Part shown: positions 34,972-43,574 of the stretch, piece by piece
Numbering within the stretch: position 1 is the stretch's first letter
Layout of the letters: each line of letters opens with the position of its first letter
Assembly (NCBI GenBank): GCA_034382075.1
Contig: JAXMOZ010000001.1
Coordinates: 1-64,000, forward strand
Length of the DNA: 64,000 bases
Source of the DNA: JAEULH01 sp034382075
GTDB lineage: Bacteria; Pseudomonadota; Alphaproteobacteria; Rhodospirillales; Defluviicoccaceae
Reading direction: 5' to 3'
Notes under the pieces: generated by a model
What the model was told of the DNA's origin: nothing
Seen by the model: only the letters and a program-made list of their open reading frames with translations
Databases searched by the model: none
Position numbers and translations under genes: made by a program

Positions 34972-35874
34972 ATGCGCGATCCGTACGAAGTCTTGGGCGT
35001 GGCCAAAGGCGCCGACATCAAGGACGTCAAGAAGGCGTACCGCAAGCTTGCCCGCGACCTCCATCCCGACCTCCATCCCGGCGACCGCAAGGCCGAGGAC
35101 CGCTTCAAGGAGGTCGCCGCCGCTTACGACTTCCTCTCGGATACGGACAAGAAAGCCCGCTACGACCGCGGCGAGATCGACCCCACCGGCACGCCCAGGG
35201 CCGAACGCACCTTCTACCGCGACTACGCCGATTCGAGCTCGGGCGCGCGCTACAGCGACCCGCGGGAACACTTCCGCGACATGGAAGGCATGGACATCTT
35301 CGCCGACCTGTTCGGCGGCCGCGCGGGTGGGCGCGGCGCGCCGCGGATGGCCGGGACCGACGTCCGCCACGTCGTCGAGATCGACTTCCTGGAAGCCGTC
35401 AACGGCGGCGCGCGCACGGTCATCATGGCCGACGGCAAGCAGCTGAGGGTGACCATTCCGCCGGGATCGGCCGACGGCGACGTCCTCCGCCTCAAGGGCA
35501 AGGGCGGGTTCGGGCTCGGCGGCGGACCCGCGGGCGACCTGTTGATCGAGCTCAAGGTGAGGCCGCACCCGGCCTTCACCCGCAAAGGCCAGGACATCTA
35601 CACCGAGCTGCCGATCACCCTTGCCGAGGCGGTGCTGGGCGGTAAGGTCGAGGTGCAGACCGTCGACGGGCCGGTGAGCCTTACCGTGCCCAAGGGCTCC
35701 AACACCGGGTCGAAGCTGCGGGTGCGCGGGAAGGGCGTGCCCGGCCGGGGCGGCGCCCGGGGCGACCACTATGTCGAGCTCAAGGTGGTCCTGCCGCAGC
35801 AGCAAGATCCGGAGCTTGGCCGCCTCGTCGAGGAGTGGTCGGCGAAGAACCCCTATACGGTCCGCGGCAGCTAA
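34972..35874 (+). CDS. DnaJ-class chaperone, CbpA-like
   Basis: Hsp40 co-chaperone of 300 aa. The J domain (residues 1-70) begins MRDPYEVLGVAKGADIKDVK and has the HPD triad in LARDLHPDLHP. There is no zinc-finger region. A Gly-rich linker leads to the C-terminal substrate-binding domains, with VTIPPGSADGDVLRLKGKG and TVPKGSNTGSKLRVRGKG. It would stimulate DnaK. A CbpM-like gene follows 4 bases later, supporting the CbpA assignment. Confidence 0.9.
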   Translation: MRDPYEVLGVAKGADIKDVKKAYRKLARDLHPDLHPGDRKAEDRFKEVAAAYDFLSDTDKKARYDRGEIDPTGTPRAERTFYRDYADSSSGARYSDPREHFRDMEGMDIFADLFGGRAGGRGAPRMAGTDVRHVVEIDFLEAVNGGARTVIMADGKQLRVTIPPGSADGDVLRLKGKGGFGLGGGPAGDLLIELKVRPHPAFTRKGQDIYTELPITLAEAVLGGKVEVQTVDGPVSLTVPKGSNTGSKLRVRGKGVPGRGGARGDHYVELKVVLPQQQDPELGRLVEEWSAKNPYTVRGS

Positions 35875-35878
35875 GGCG

Positions 35879-36217
35879 ATGGCGACCTTCGACGAAATCC
35901 TCAGCATCTACCGCATCGAGCGGGTCGAGCTCACCGGCTGGATCGAGCAGCGCTGGGTGCGGCCGCGGCAAACGGCGGAAGGCTATCTCTTCGATCGGGT
36001 GGACGAGGCCAGGATCTCGCTGATCGGCGAGCTGCGCCGGGACTTCGCCTGCGACGACGAGGTGCTCGGCCTGGTGCTCTCGCTGCTCGACCAGCTCTAC
36101 GCCGCGCGCCAGTTGCTGCGGACGGTGGAGCAGGCGGTGGACACCCTGCCGGCCGATGTCCGCGAGGCGATCCGCCAGCACCTCCACGTCCCCGGCCGCT
36201 GGGACGAGGGCCGCTGA
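35879..36217 (+). CDS. CbpM-like chaperone modulator
   Basis: A 112 aa protein resembling CbpM, the MerR-like inhibitor that binds the J domain of CbpA. Supporting features are a WVRPRQTAEGYLFDRVD segment (compare the GVVEPR...WVFDD layout of E. coli CbpM), the helical ELRRDFACDDEVLGLVLSLL and a coiled C-terminal part. The resemblance is weak but the position directly behind a CbpA-like gene is strong support. The ATG at 35879 is 4 bases after that gene's stop. Confidence 0.7.
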   Translation: MATFDEILSIYRIERVELTGWIEQRWVRPRQTAEGYLFDRVDEARISLIGELRRDFACDDEVLGLVLSLLDQLYAARQLLRTVEQAVDTLPADVREAIRQHLHVPGRWDEGR

Positions 36218-36380
36218 GCCTGGCGCTTCCGGAAGCGAACGTTGACGCATCCTCGGCCATCCTATATGGCCAGTGCATGTCATTTTCTTCATTTTCGCGT
36301 ATGGCCGCGCTCGGCCGCATTCCGGCCGGCTCATGTGCTCGTCGCCCCGCCTGCGCGCGCCGAGGAGCTTCGGGCAGATC

Positions 36381-37235
36381 TTGAACGACAAGCAGAGTGA
36401 AACATCCGGGCCGTTGATGGCCGGAAAGCGCGGCCTGATCATGGGCGTCGCCAACGACCGCTCGATCGCCTGGGGCATCGCCCAGGGGGCGCGGGCCCAT
36501 GGCGGCGAGGTCGCCTTCACCCACCAGGGCGAGGCGCTGCGCAAGCGGGTGCTGCCGCTGGCCCAGTCGTTGGGCTCGGACATCGTCCTGCCGTGCGACG
36601 TCACCGACCCGGCCAGCATCGACGCGGTGTTCGACGTGCTGCGCCAGCGCTGGGGACGGCTCGACTTCGTCGTCCATGCCATTGCCTATTCCGACAAGGA
36701 GCAGCTCAAGGGCCGCTACATCGACACCACCCCCGACAATTTCGCCGCGACGATGGCGATCTCCTGCTACTCCTTCACCGCCGTCTGCAAGCGCGCGGAA
36801 CCGCTGATGGCCGGCGGCGGCAGCCTGTTGACGCTGAGCTATCTCGGCGCCGAGCGGGTCACGCCGCACTACAACGTCATGGGCGTCGCCAAGGCGGCGC
36901 TGGAGGCGAGCGTGCGCTACCTGGCCGAGGATCTCGGCCGGCAGAACATCCGCGTCAACGCGCTGTCGGCGGGGCCGATGAAGACGCTGGCGGCGTCGGG
37001 CATCGGCGACTTCCGCCATATCCTCAAGTGGAACCAGTACAATTCGCCGCTTCGCCGCAACGTGACCCTGACCGACGTCAGCGGCTCGGCCCTCTATCTC
37101 CTCAGCGACCTGGCGTCGGGCGTCACCGGCGAGATCCACCACGTCGACGGCGGCTACCACGTGGTCGGCATGATCGCGCCCGACTCTGCGCCGGCGATCC
37201 GGGAGATGCTGGAAGGCTTCACCCCGCCGAAGTAG
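36381..37235 (+). CDS. fabI: Enoyl-[acyl-carrier-protein] reductase (NADH)
   Basis: Last step of each fatty-acid elongation cycle; about 284 aa. The SDR-like cofactor site is GKRGLIMGVANDRSIAWGIA and the catalytic Tyr(x6)Lys is in HYNVMGVAKAALEAS, with the FabI-type LSYLGAERV before it. The start is uncertain: TTG at 36381 gives MNDKQSETSGPLMAGKRG, similar in length to relatives, while the ATG at 36417 begins MAGKRG directly. Neither has a perfect ribosome site. aroC follows after 17 bases. Confidence 0.93.
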   Translation: MNDKQSETSGPLMAGKRGLIMGVANDRSIAWGIAQGARAHGGEVAFTHQGEALRKRVLPLAQSLGSDIVLPCDVTDPASIDAVFDVLRQRWGRLDFVVHAIAYSDKEQLKGRYIDTTPDNFAATMAISCYSFTAVCKRAEPLMAGGGSLLTLSYLGAERVTPHYNVMGVAKAALEASVRYLAEDLGRQNIRVNALSAGPMKTLAASGIGDFRHILKWNQYNSPLRRNVTLTDVSGSALYLLSDLASGVTGEIHHVDGGYHVVGMIAPDSAPAIREMLEGFTPPK

Positions 37236-37252
37236 CCCGTCAAGGCGAACGC

Positions 37253-38323
37253 ATGTCCGGCAATACCTTCGGCACGCTGCTCAGGGTCACGACCTTCGGC
37301 GAAAGCCATGGGCCGGCGATTGGCGGCGTGGTCGACGGGGTTCCGCCGCGGCTGGCGCTGAGCGAGGCCGACCTCCAGGGCGAGCTCGACCGCCGCCGTC
37401 CCGGGCAGAGCCGGCATACCACCCAGCGGCGCGAACCCGACCGGGTGCGGATCCTGTCCGGCGTCTTCGAGGGGTTGACCACCGGCGCGCCCATCGGTCT
37501 GCTCATCGAGAACGAGGACGCGCGCTCCAAGGACTACGGCCGGATCAAGGAGCTGTTCCGCCCGGGGCACGCCGACTTCACCTACCAGGCCAAGTACGGC
37601 ATCCGCGACTACCGCGGCGGCGGCCGCTCCAGCGCCCGCGAGACGGCGGTGCGCGTCGCCGCCGGCGCCATCGCCCGGAAGGTTCTGGGCGCGGGCGTGC
37701 GTGTCCGCGGCGCGCTGGTGCAGATGGGCCCGCACGGCGTCGACCGCGGCCGCTGGGACTGGGACGAGACCCAGCGCAACCCGTTCTTCGCTCCCGACGC
37801 CGCGGCGGCGGAACGCTGGGCGGAGTACCTGGACGGCGTGCGCAAGGCCGGCTCGTCGGCCGGCGGCATCGTCGAGGTGGTGGCGGCCGGGGTGCCGGTG
37901 GGGCTCGGCGCGCCGGTGTTCGACCGGCTGGACGCCGACATCGCCAAGGCGATGGTGAGCATCCCCGCGGTCAAGGGCGTCGAGATCGGCTCCGGCTTTG
38001 CCGGCGCCGCCCGCTCCGGCCCAGAGAACAACGACGAAATGCGGATGGAGGACGGCCAGGCGGTGTTTCTCTCCAACCACGCCGGCGGCGTGCTCGGCGG
38101 CATCTCGACGGGCCAGGACATCGTCGTTCGGGTTGCGATCAAGCCGACGAGCTCGGTGTCGTCGCCGCAGCGGACCGTGAGCCTCGCCGGCGAAGACGCC
38201 GAGATCGCAACCACCGGCCGCCACGACCCCTGCGTTGCCATCCGCGGCGTGCCGGTCTGCGAGGCGATGCTGGCGCTGGTCCTCGCCGACCACTGGCTTC
38301 GCCACAAGGCCCAGTGCGGCTGA
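37253..38323 (+). CDS. aroC: Chorismate synthase
   Basis: Converts EPSP to chorismate with reduced FMN, 356 aa. Motifs are FGTLLRVTTFGESHGPAIG at the start, the DRRRPGQSRHTTQRREPD block, DYRGGGRSSARETAVRVAAG, and the late RHDPCVAIRGVPVCEAM. All three classic signature regions are intact. It is cotranscribed with fabI by spacing. Confidence 0.97.
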   Translation: MSGNTFGTLLRVTTFGESHGPAIGGVVDGVPPRLALSEADLQGELDRRRPGQSRHTTQRREPDRVRILSGVFEGLTTGAPIGLLIENEDARSKDYGRIKELFRPGHADFTYQAKYGIRDYRGGGRSSARETAVRVAAGAIARKVLGAGVRVRGALVQMGPHGVDRGRWDWDETQRNPFFAPDAAAAERWAEYLDGVRKAGSSAGGIVEVVAAGVPVGLGAPVFDRLDADIAKAMVSIPAVKGVEIGSGFAGAARSGPENNDEMRMEDGQAVFLSNHAGGVLGGISTGQDIVVRVAIKPTSSVSSPQRTVSLAGEDAEIATTGRHDPCVAIRGVPVCEAMLALVLADHWLRHKAQCG

Positions 38324-38439
38324 GCGGGGCGACGCCGCCGACCGGGTCGGGTAAAGTAGTCTTGCTGCGGCGCGGGCGCTGAAACGACCTTCGTGAGTTG
38401 CCGCACGGCGAGGGACCGAACCGCGGTGCGGCGGGCGAG

Positions 38440-38508
38440 TAGGCGGGATCGCCGCGGGCGTACCCCGCCGCCTTCGGCGGGGCCGGCTTCGCCTCGACCC
38501 GCCCTACG
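38440..38508 (-). repeat. Dispersed intergenic repeat, GGGCGGGTC family, copy 2
   Basis: Read on the minus strand it begins CGTAGGGCGGGTCGAGGCGA and matches 23431-23501 with few differences and a GCCGAAGGCGGCGGGG hairpin in the middle. It lies between aroC and the peroxidase-related gene. Confidence 0.7.
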
Positions 38509-38540
38509 CCTTCGTGAGATACGCCCCGAGGAGGAGCGCC

Positions 38541-39119
38541 ATGCCGCAGCCGGACCACGTGGTCAAGGTCGAGCTTCCGCCCGAAGACGAGCTCGACGCC
38601 GACATCCGCAAGTATTTCGACAAGTGCGTGGAGAAGCTCGGCCTGGTGCCGAACGTGCTCCGCGCCTATACCGGCAACCCGGCCAAGTTCCGGACCTTCG
38701 CCGCCTTCTACAACCAGCTCATGCTGGACGAGGAGAGCTGCGGCTTGAGCAAGCTGGAGCGCGAGATGATCGCGGTGGCCGTCTCCTCCGCCAACCGCTG
38801 CTACTACTGCCTCGTCGCCCACGGCCAGGCGGTGCGCGAGCTTTCCGGCGATCCGGAGCTTGGCGAGATGATGGTGATGAACTACCGCATCGCCGAGCTC
38901 GAGCCGCGGCACCAAGCGATGCTCGACTTCGCCTGGACGCTCACCCTGGCTCCGGGCGAGATCGGCGAGAAGGATCGCCAGCGCCTCCGCGACGTCGGCT
39001 TTTCCGAGCGCGACATCTTCGACATCTGCGACGTCGCCGCCTTCTTCAACTACACCAATCGCATGGCCCATGGCCTGGAGATGATCCCGAACCGCGAGTA
39101 CCACGCGATGAGCCGGTAG
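38541..39119 (+). CDS. Peroxidase-related protein, carboxymuconolactone decarboxylase (AhpD-like) family
   Basis: A 192 aa protein of the AhpD/CMD superfamily. The redox motif CYYCLVAHG (CxxC with a following His) sits in the middle, after LSKLEREMIAVAVSSANR. Such proteins reduce peroxides or act as disulfide relays; the substrate is unknown. The ATG at 38541 is set by a GAGGAGG ribosome site 6 bases upstream; an upstream frame extension lacks one. Confidence 0.88.
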   Translation: MPQPDHVVKVELPPEDELDADIRKYFDKCVEKLGLVPNVLRAYTGNPAKFRTFAAFYNQLMLDEESCGLSKLEREMIAVAVSSANRCYYCLVAHGQAVRELSGDPELGEMMVMNYRIAELEPRHQAMLDFAWTLTLAPGEIGEKDRQRLRDVGFSERDIFDICDVAAFFNYTNRMAHGLEMIPNREYHAMSR

Positions 39120-39164
39120 GGCCGCGCGGGAGGCAAGCGGCCAGGGGTAACGGTGGCCGGAGCG

Positions 39165-39330
39165 CGTGAGGCCCTCGCCCCGGCCCTGTCCCGCTTGCGC
39201 GTTGCCGCGCGCGGGAGAGGGAGTTGCGCGTCGAGTACGCCGCCTCCCCTCGCCCGCGCGAAGCATGGGAGAGGGGTGCTCCGCGAAGCGCCGCACCCCG
39301 CGCAGCGGGAGGGTGAGGGCGGCTTGCGCG
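39165..39330. repeat. Dispersed GC-rich palindromic intergenic repeat, copy 2
   Basis: Related to 20703-20893: it contains GAGGCCCTCGCCCCGG, a GCGCGGGAGAGGGAG arm, a CCATGGGAGAGGGG-like segment and ends GCGGGAGGGTGAGGGC. Internal hairpins are long and GC-rich. It lies between two convergent genes. Confidence 0.6.
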
Positions 39331-39335
39331 GTCCT

Positions 39336-40880
39336 CTATTCCGCCGCCGGCTCGGCCGCCCGCGGCACCCCAACCTGAACCTCGGGGACTTCGCAGCCGG
39401 CGGGGCAGCAGCGGCCGGGTTGCTTCGAAACCCGCCGGCCGTCATCGAGCACGCCGCGGTCCAGGAGCCGCTCGACCAGCTCCACCTTCTCGGCGAGGGG
39501 ATAGTTGCGCCAGATCTCCCGCTTCATCGCCTCGGGCGAGCCGCCGCCATGCAGCGAGATGACCGAGTACCAGCCGCCCTGATGCGACACGGTCAGGTCC
39601 TCGATCAGGCGGGAGACCTCCATCCGTTGCTCCATCGGGATGTCCGCCCGGCCGCCGAGCACGGCCGCGAGCGAGCCGCGGGTCTCGGGGTTGTGGTCCT
39701 CGTCGGGGCCAGGGAGGGCCACGATCAGCCCGCCCGAGACGTAGTGGGCGAGCTTGTGCATGTCGTAGATCTTGGTCGCCAGCAGCAGCTTGCCGATGTT
39801 GGCGAAGACCGCGTCGGGCATGACCGAGCCAATCGGGTCCTTGGTGCAGTAGACCGAGGAGGCGACGCCGCAGGCATAGAAGCTCTCGGTGATGGTGATG
39901 AGTTCGACCATCGCCTCGCGGATGTGGCCGTGGCGGTCGCAATCGAGCCCGTTCGCCTCGATCATCAGGGCGCCGGCGCCGATCAGCAGGTCGCCGAAGC
40001 CCGCCCTGGCGCCGATACAGGAATGCCGGTGGTGGGTCGCATATGCGGTCGTGAGGAAGCCGCCCTCCTCGGTCTCGCCGGCGAGGAACACGCGGCTGTC
40101 GGGGACGAACACGTCTTCGAAGATGACCACGCCGGTCGACTGGCCGTACTTGGCGGAGAACTTTGCCGCGGCCTCGCCCGGCCGGCCCGCCGGCCTGGCG
40201 ATGATGGTCACGCCCGGCGCATCGACCGGCACCGCGCAGCAGACGGCGAAGGCGCTGTCCTCCGGCGTGTGCTTCCGGCACGGCATCACCAAAAACTCGT
40301 GCATGTACGGCGCGCCGGTGACGATCGCCTTGGTGCCGCGGATGACGATCCCGTCCGGCCGCCTCTCCTTGATGTGCACGTAGACGTCCGGGTTGGCCTG
40401 CTGGCCCGGACGCCTGGAGCGGTCGCCCTTGGCGTCGGTCATGGCGATGCCGAGCGCGAGGTCTTGCTCCTGGACCTCGTGGAGATAGGCGAGGAGGCGC
40501 GGGTGGTAATCGGTCCCGTGGGCGTCGTCGGTTCGCTTCGTCGCCTGGAACAGCGCGCTCAGCGCATCGTGGGCGAGGTAGCGCTGGGCGCAGCCGGCGA
40601 TCTTGCAGACGAGCCGCACCGCCTCGAGCTTGGAAAGCAGGTCCTGGGCGCTCTCGTCGATGTGCAGCATGCGATTGACGGTCTTGCCCGACGTCGCCTG
40701 CCGCGCCGTCATCAGCGTCGCGTGCTCGCGCTCGTGGGCCAAGTCGTAGGTGACGCCGGTCGCGACGAGCCCAGGGGCCAGCAGCGGCTCGTCGGCGACG
40801 CTGTCGATCGCCCGGCCATCGACGAACACCCGCGGCCGGTAGCGGCGGAGCGACTCCCGATAATCGGCGGCGGTCATCAT
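39336..40880 (-). CDS. 4-hydroxyphenylacetate 3-hydroxylase / 4-hydroxybutyryl-CoA dehydratase family protein
   Basis: A 514 aa protein of the HpaB/AbfD superfamily (acyl-CoA-dehydrogenase fold, flavin). Recognised from MTAADYRESLRRYRPRVFVDG, the flavin region IAMTDAKGDRSRRPGQQ, YGQSTGVVIFEDVFVP and AHYVSGGLIVALPGPDEDHN. The [4Fe-4S] ligand pattern remembered for 4-hydroxybutyryl-CoA dehydratase is only partly kept: HHRHSCIGARAG retains the His but has Cys at a different spacing. The reaction is therefore uncertain; it may hydroxylate an aromatic or act on an acyl-CoA. The C terminus adds CCPAGC. No reductase gene is adjacent. Confidence 0.75.
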   Translation of the reverse strand: MMTAADYRESLRRYRPRVFVDGRAIDSVADEPLLAPGLVATGVTYDLAHEREHATLMTARQATSGKTVNRMLHIDESAQDLLSKLEAVRLVCKIAGCAQRYLAHDALSALFQATKRTDDAHGTDYHPRLLAYLHEVQEQDLALGIAMTDAKGDRSRRPGQQANPDVYVHIKERRPDGIVIRGTKAIVTGAPYMHEFLVMPCRKHTPEDSAFAVCCAVPVDAPGVTIIARPAGRPGEAAAKFSAKYGQSTGVVIFEDVFVPDSRVFLAGETEEGGFLTTAYATHHRHSCIGARAGFGDLLIGAGALMIEANGLDCDRHGHIREAMVELITITESFYACGVASSVYCTKDPIGSVMPDAVFANIGKLLLATKIYDMHKLAHYVSGGLIVALPGPDEDHNPETRGSLAAVLGGRADIPMEQRMEVSRLIEDLTVSHQGGWYSVISLHGGGSPEAMKREIWRNYPLAEKVELVERLLDRGVLDDGRRVSKQPGRCCPAGCEVPEVQVGVPRAAEPAAE

Positions 40881-40969
40881 GGCTTGCTTGGCTCCCGGTT
40901 CGTTCCCTTGCCGACGGTGTGGGCGTTGGGCGCGGCCGATCAAGGAGCCGGGGACGCGGCCGATCGCTG

Positions 40970-41605
40970 CTAGAGCGGCCGGGAAGGAATGTTGACCCCG
41001 CGTATCATCCAGGCGCCGGCGCGGCCGCGCAACAGCCCGCCCTGGACGTAGCTGATCCGCGTCAGCGTCAGGTTGTCGATGACGATCGCCATTGCCGTCT
41101 CCGGAGCAAGCGAGAGCGCGGTCGCGACCGCTGCGCGGATGGTCCCGCCGTGGCTGACGCAGACGAGGTCACGGCCGGCGTGGCGGGCGGTGAGCGTAGC
41201 AATGGCGGCGGCGACCCGCTCCAGCATCGCCGCATAGCTTTCGCCCTCGGGCGGTGCGTTGCGGGTGGGATCGGCCCAGAAGGCGGAATAGATGGCGGGA
41301 TCGGCCGCCTCCATCTCCGGCCAGCTCAGCCCCTCCCAGAGGCCGAAGCTCTGCTCGGCGAGGTCGGGCTCGACGATCGGCTGTGGCAGGGCGGCGCCGG
41401 CCTCGGCGAGGGCGTCGTAGGTCTGCCGGGTACGCTTGAGCGAACTGACGATGCCCACCGCGTCGCGCGGCAAAACCGCCGCCAACGCCCGCAGCGCCCG
41501 GGCGTCGGAAACGTCGCAGTCCACGTCCCTGCGGCCGAAGATCCGTGTGCCGCCGCCGGGGACGGGGGCGTGGCGGATCCACCACCAGTGGGTTACGCCG
41601 CTCAC
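40970..41605 (-). CDS. Histidine phosphatase family protein, CobC-like
   Basis: A 211 aa member of the phosphoglycerate-mutase-like superfamily. The phosphorylated His is in WWIRHAPVPGG; the second catalytic His in VCVSHGGTIRAAV, with the acidic residue in PEGESYAAMLERV. Being coupled to cobS (the GTG start at 41605 overlaps the cobS stop), it is probably the alpha-ribazole-5'-phosphate phosphatase of cobalamin assembly, though cobC-type enzymes are hard to tell from other family members. Confidence 0.8.
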   Translation of the reverse strand: MSGVTHWWWIRHAPVPGGGTRIFGRRDVDCDVSDARALRALAAVLPRDAVGIVSSLKRTRQTYDALAEAGAALPQPIVEPDLAEQSFGLWEGLSWPEMEAADPAIYSAFWADPTRNAPPEGESYAAMLERVAAAIATLTARHAGRDLVCVSHGGTIRAAVATALSLAPETAMAIVIDNLTLTRISYVQGGLLRGRAGAWMIRGVNIPSRPL

Positions 41606-42384
41606 GGCGAAGCCGCCAGCGCGGCGGCAACGCTCAGCACCGCGATCTCCGCCGCCTGCTGGCAGGCGCCGAGGATATCGCCGGTCGCCCCGCCCAGGGT
41701 GTGCCGTGCCATGGCGGCGATTGCGGCCGCAGCGGCGGCGGCGGCGACAAGTGCCAGCAGGGCCGGGCCGAAGCCCAGGCACAGCCAGGCGATGGCCTTG
41801 GCGATGGCCAAGGCGACGATGACCTGGGTCCGGTTGGGCGTTCCGGCGGCGGCTGCGAGCCCGCCCGCGCGCGCCGGCGGCAGCAGCGCCATCACCGGCG
41901 GCAGCACCGTCCGCGACAGCGCGCCGGCCGCGACCATCGTGAGGAGGACCGGGGCGGGCGCGGCGATGGCGGCGAGCAGCGCCGCGCGTGCGCCGACGCT
42001 GAAGACCAGCGCCAGCGTGCCGAAGGTGCCGTTATGGCTGTCGCGCATGATCCTCAGCCGCTCGAGGCGGTCCCGGCCGCCGATGCCGTCGAAGACGTCG
42101 GCGAGCCCGTCCTCGTGCAGCGCCCCGGTCAGGGCGGCGACGCCGGCCAGGGCGGCCAGGGCGCACACAAGTGGAGGCAGGGCGAGGGCGGCGGCGACAG
42201 CGTAGACGAGGCCGCCGAGAGCGCCGATGGCGGCGCCGACGACGGGGAAGGCGGGCGCCGCCCGCGCCAGAAAGCCGCTCGCGGTCGAGACCGGCGGAGC
42301 CGCGACCGGCAGGCGGGTGAGGAACGCCGCCGCTTCGCGCAGGCCGAGGGCGAAGTCGGCGACGATGTCGGCGATGCCGCGCAT
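41602..42384 (-). CDS. cobS: Adenosylcobinamide-GDP ribazoletransferase (cobalamin synthase)
   Basis: Integral membrane enzyme that joins adenosylcobinamide-GDP with alpha-ribazole (phosphate); 260 aa with several hydrophobic helices. Family motifs are ALHEDGLADVFDGIGG and LRIMRDSHNGTFGTLAL. The ATG at 42384 starts MRGIADIVADFALGLREAAAF, typical of the family. It is divergent from cobT with a 128-base spacer in which I see no B12 riboswitch. Confidence 0.94.
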   Translation of the reverse strand: MRGIADIVADFALGLREAAAFLTRLPVAAPPVSTASGFLARAAPAFPVVGAAIGALGGLVYAVAAALALPPLVCALAALAGVAALTGALHEDGLADVFDGIGGRDRLERLRIMRDSHNGTFGTLALVFSVGARAALLAAIAAPAPVLLTMVAAGALSRTVLPPVMALLPPARAGGLAAAAGTPNRTQVIVALAIAKAIAWLCLGFGPALLALVAAAAAAAAIAAMARHTLGGATGDILGACQQAAEIAVLSVAAALAASP

Positions 42385-42512
42385 CTCTGATCCTCTCGGG
42401 GCCTCGCGAGTCCTCAGGGCCTCTCGGCGACCGCGCCTGCTTTTTCTCCCCGCGGGGAGCCATGATCGCTTATACGCGAGGCCCTCGCTGCTCCGGAACA
42501 GGGAACGGCCGC

Positions 42513-43529
42513 ATGCCGCCGGCAATCGCCTCGATGAACCAAATCCGCGCCCTGGTCGAGGGCATGCCCGGGCCGGACGCCGCAGCCGCGGCCGCGGCGG
42601 CGGCCAGGGAGCCGCAATTGACCAAGCCTCCAGGGGCCCTGGGCCGGCTGGAGGAGCTGGCGCTCTGGCTGTCCGCCTGGCAAGGCCGGCATCCGCCGGC
42701 GGCCAAGCGGCTTCGGGCGATCGTCTTCGCCGGCAACCATGGCGTCGCCGCCCGGGGCATCTCCGCCTTTCCGGCCTCGGTCACGGCGCAGATGGTGGCG
42801 AACTTCACCGCCGGCGGCGCCGCCATCAACCAGCTCTGCCGCGCCTTCGGCCTCGACCTCGCGGTCCATGCGCTGGACCTGGAGCGCCCCGCCGTCGACA
42901 TCACCAGGGGACCGGCCATGGACGAGGCGGAGTTCGCCGCCGCCTTCGCCGCCGGCTGGGAGGCGGTTGCCGCGGGCCCGGCCGACCTCGTCTGCCTGGG
43001 CGAAATGGGCATCGGCAACACCACCGCCGCCGCCGCTCTCTGTCATGGCCTGTTCGGCGGCTCGGCCGCCGACTGGTGCGGCCCGGGAACCGGGCTGGAC
43101 GCGGCGTTGGTGGCCCATAAGGCCGGCGTTGTCGCCGCCGCGGTGGCCCGCCATGCCGATGCCGCCGATCCCATCGACATCGCTCGCCGCCTGGGCGGCC
43201 GCGAGCTCACCGCCATCGCCGGCGCGGTGCTCGCCGCCCGCCACCTCCGCATCCCGGTGGTCCTCGACGGCTTCGTCTGCACCGCCGCTGGTGCGCCGCT
43301 TGCCGCCGTTCGCGCCGACGCGCTCGACCATTGCGTGGTGGGCCACACCTCCACCGAGCCCGGCCACCGCCGCCTGCTCGCGCGCCTGCGCCAGCGGCCG
43401 CTGCTCGATCTCGACATGCGCCTCGGCGAGGCGTCCGGCGCGGTGCTCGCCGCCGCCGTCGTCAAGGCCGCCGCCGCGTGTCACACCGGCATGGCCACCT
43501 TCGCCGAGGCCGGCGTTACCTCCGGTTGA
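42513..43529 (+). CDS. cobT: Nicotinate-nucleotide-dimethylbenzimidazole phosphoribosyltransferase
   Basis: Makes alpha-ribazole-5'-phosphate, the lower-ligand precursor of cobalamin; 338 aa. Motifs are LTKPPGALGRLEELALWL, FAGNHGVAARGISAFP, CLGEMGIGNTTAAAAL and the late LDLDMRLGEASGAVLAA with the region of the catalytic Glu. An alternative ATG lies 21 bases downstream. With cobS and the CobC-like gene it supplies nucleotide loop assembly steps. Confidence 0.95.
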   Translation: MPPAIASMNQIRALVEGMPGPDAAAAAAAAAREPQLTKPPGALGRLEELALWLSAWQGRHPPAAKRLRAIVFAGNHGVAARGISAFPASVTAQMVANFTAGGAAINQLCRAFGLDLAVHALDLERPAVDITRGPAMDEAEFAAAFAAGWEAVAAGPADLVCLGEMGIGNTTAAAALCHGLFGGSAADWCGPGTGLDAALVAHKAGVVAAAVARHADAADPIDIARRLGGRELTAIAGAVLAARHLRIPVVLDGFVCTAAGAPLAAVRADALDHCVVGHTSTEPGHRRLLARLRQRPLLDLDMRLGEASGAVLAAAVVKAAAACHTGMATFAEAGVTSG

Positions 43530-43574
43530 GGCTGCCGCTTGAGCGGCGCCACGGGCCTTCCCATACTGGCGGCC

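Noticed and set aside
42385..42512. Possible cobalamin riboswitch between cobS and cobT
   Set aside because: The spacer is too short and lacks the B12-box consensus; no supporting stems were found.
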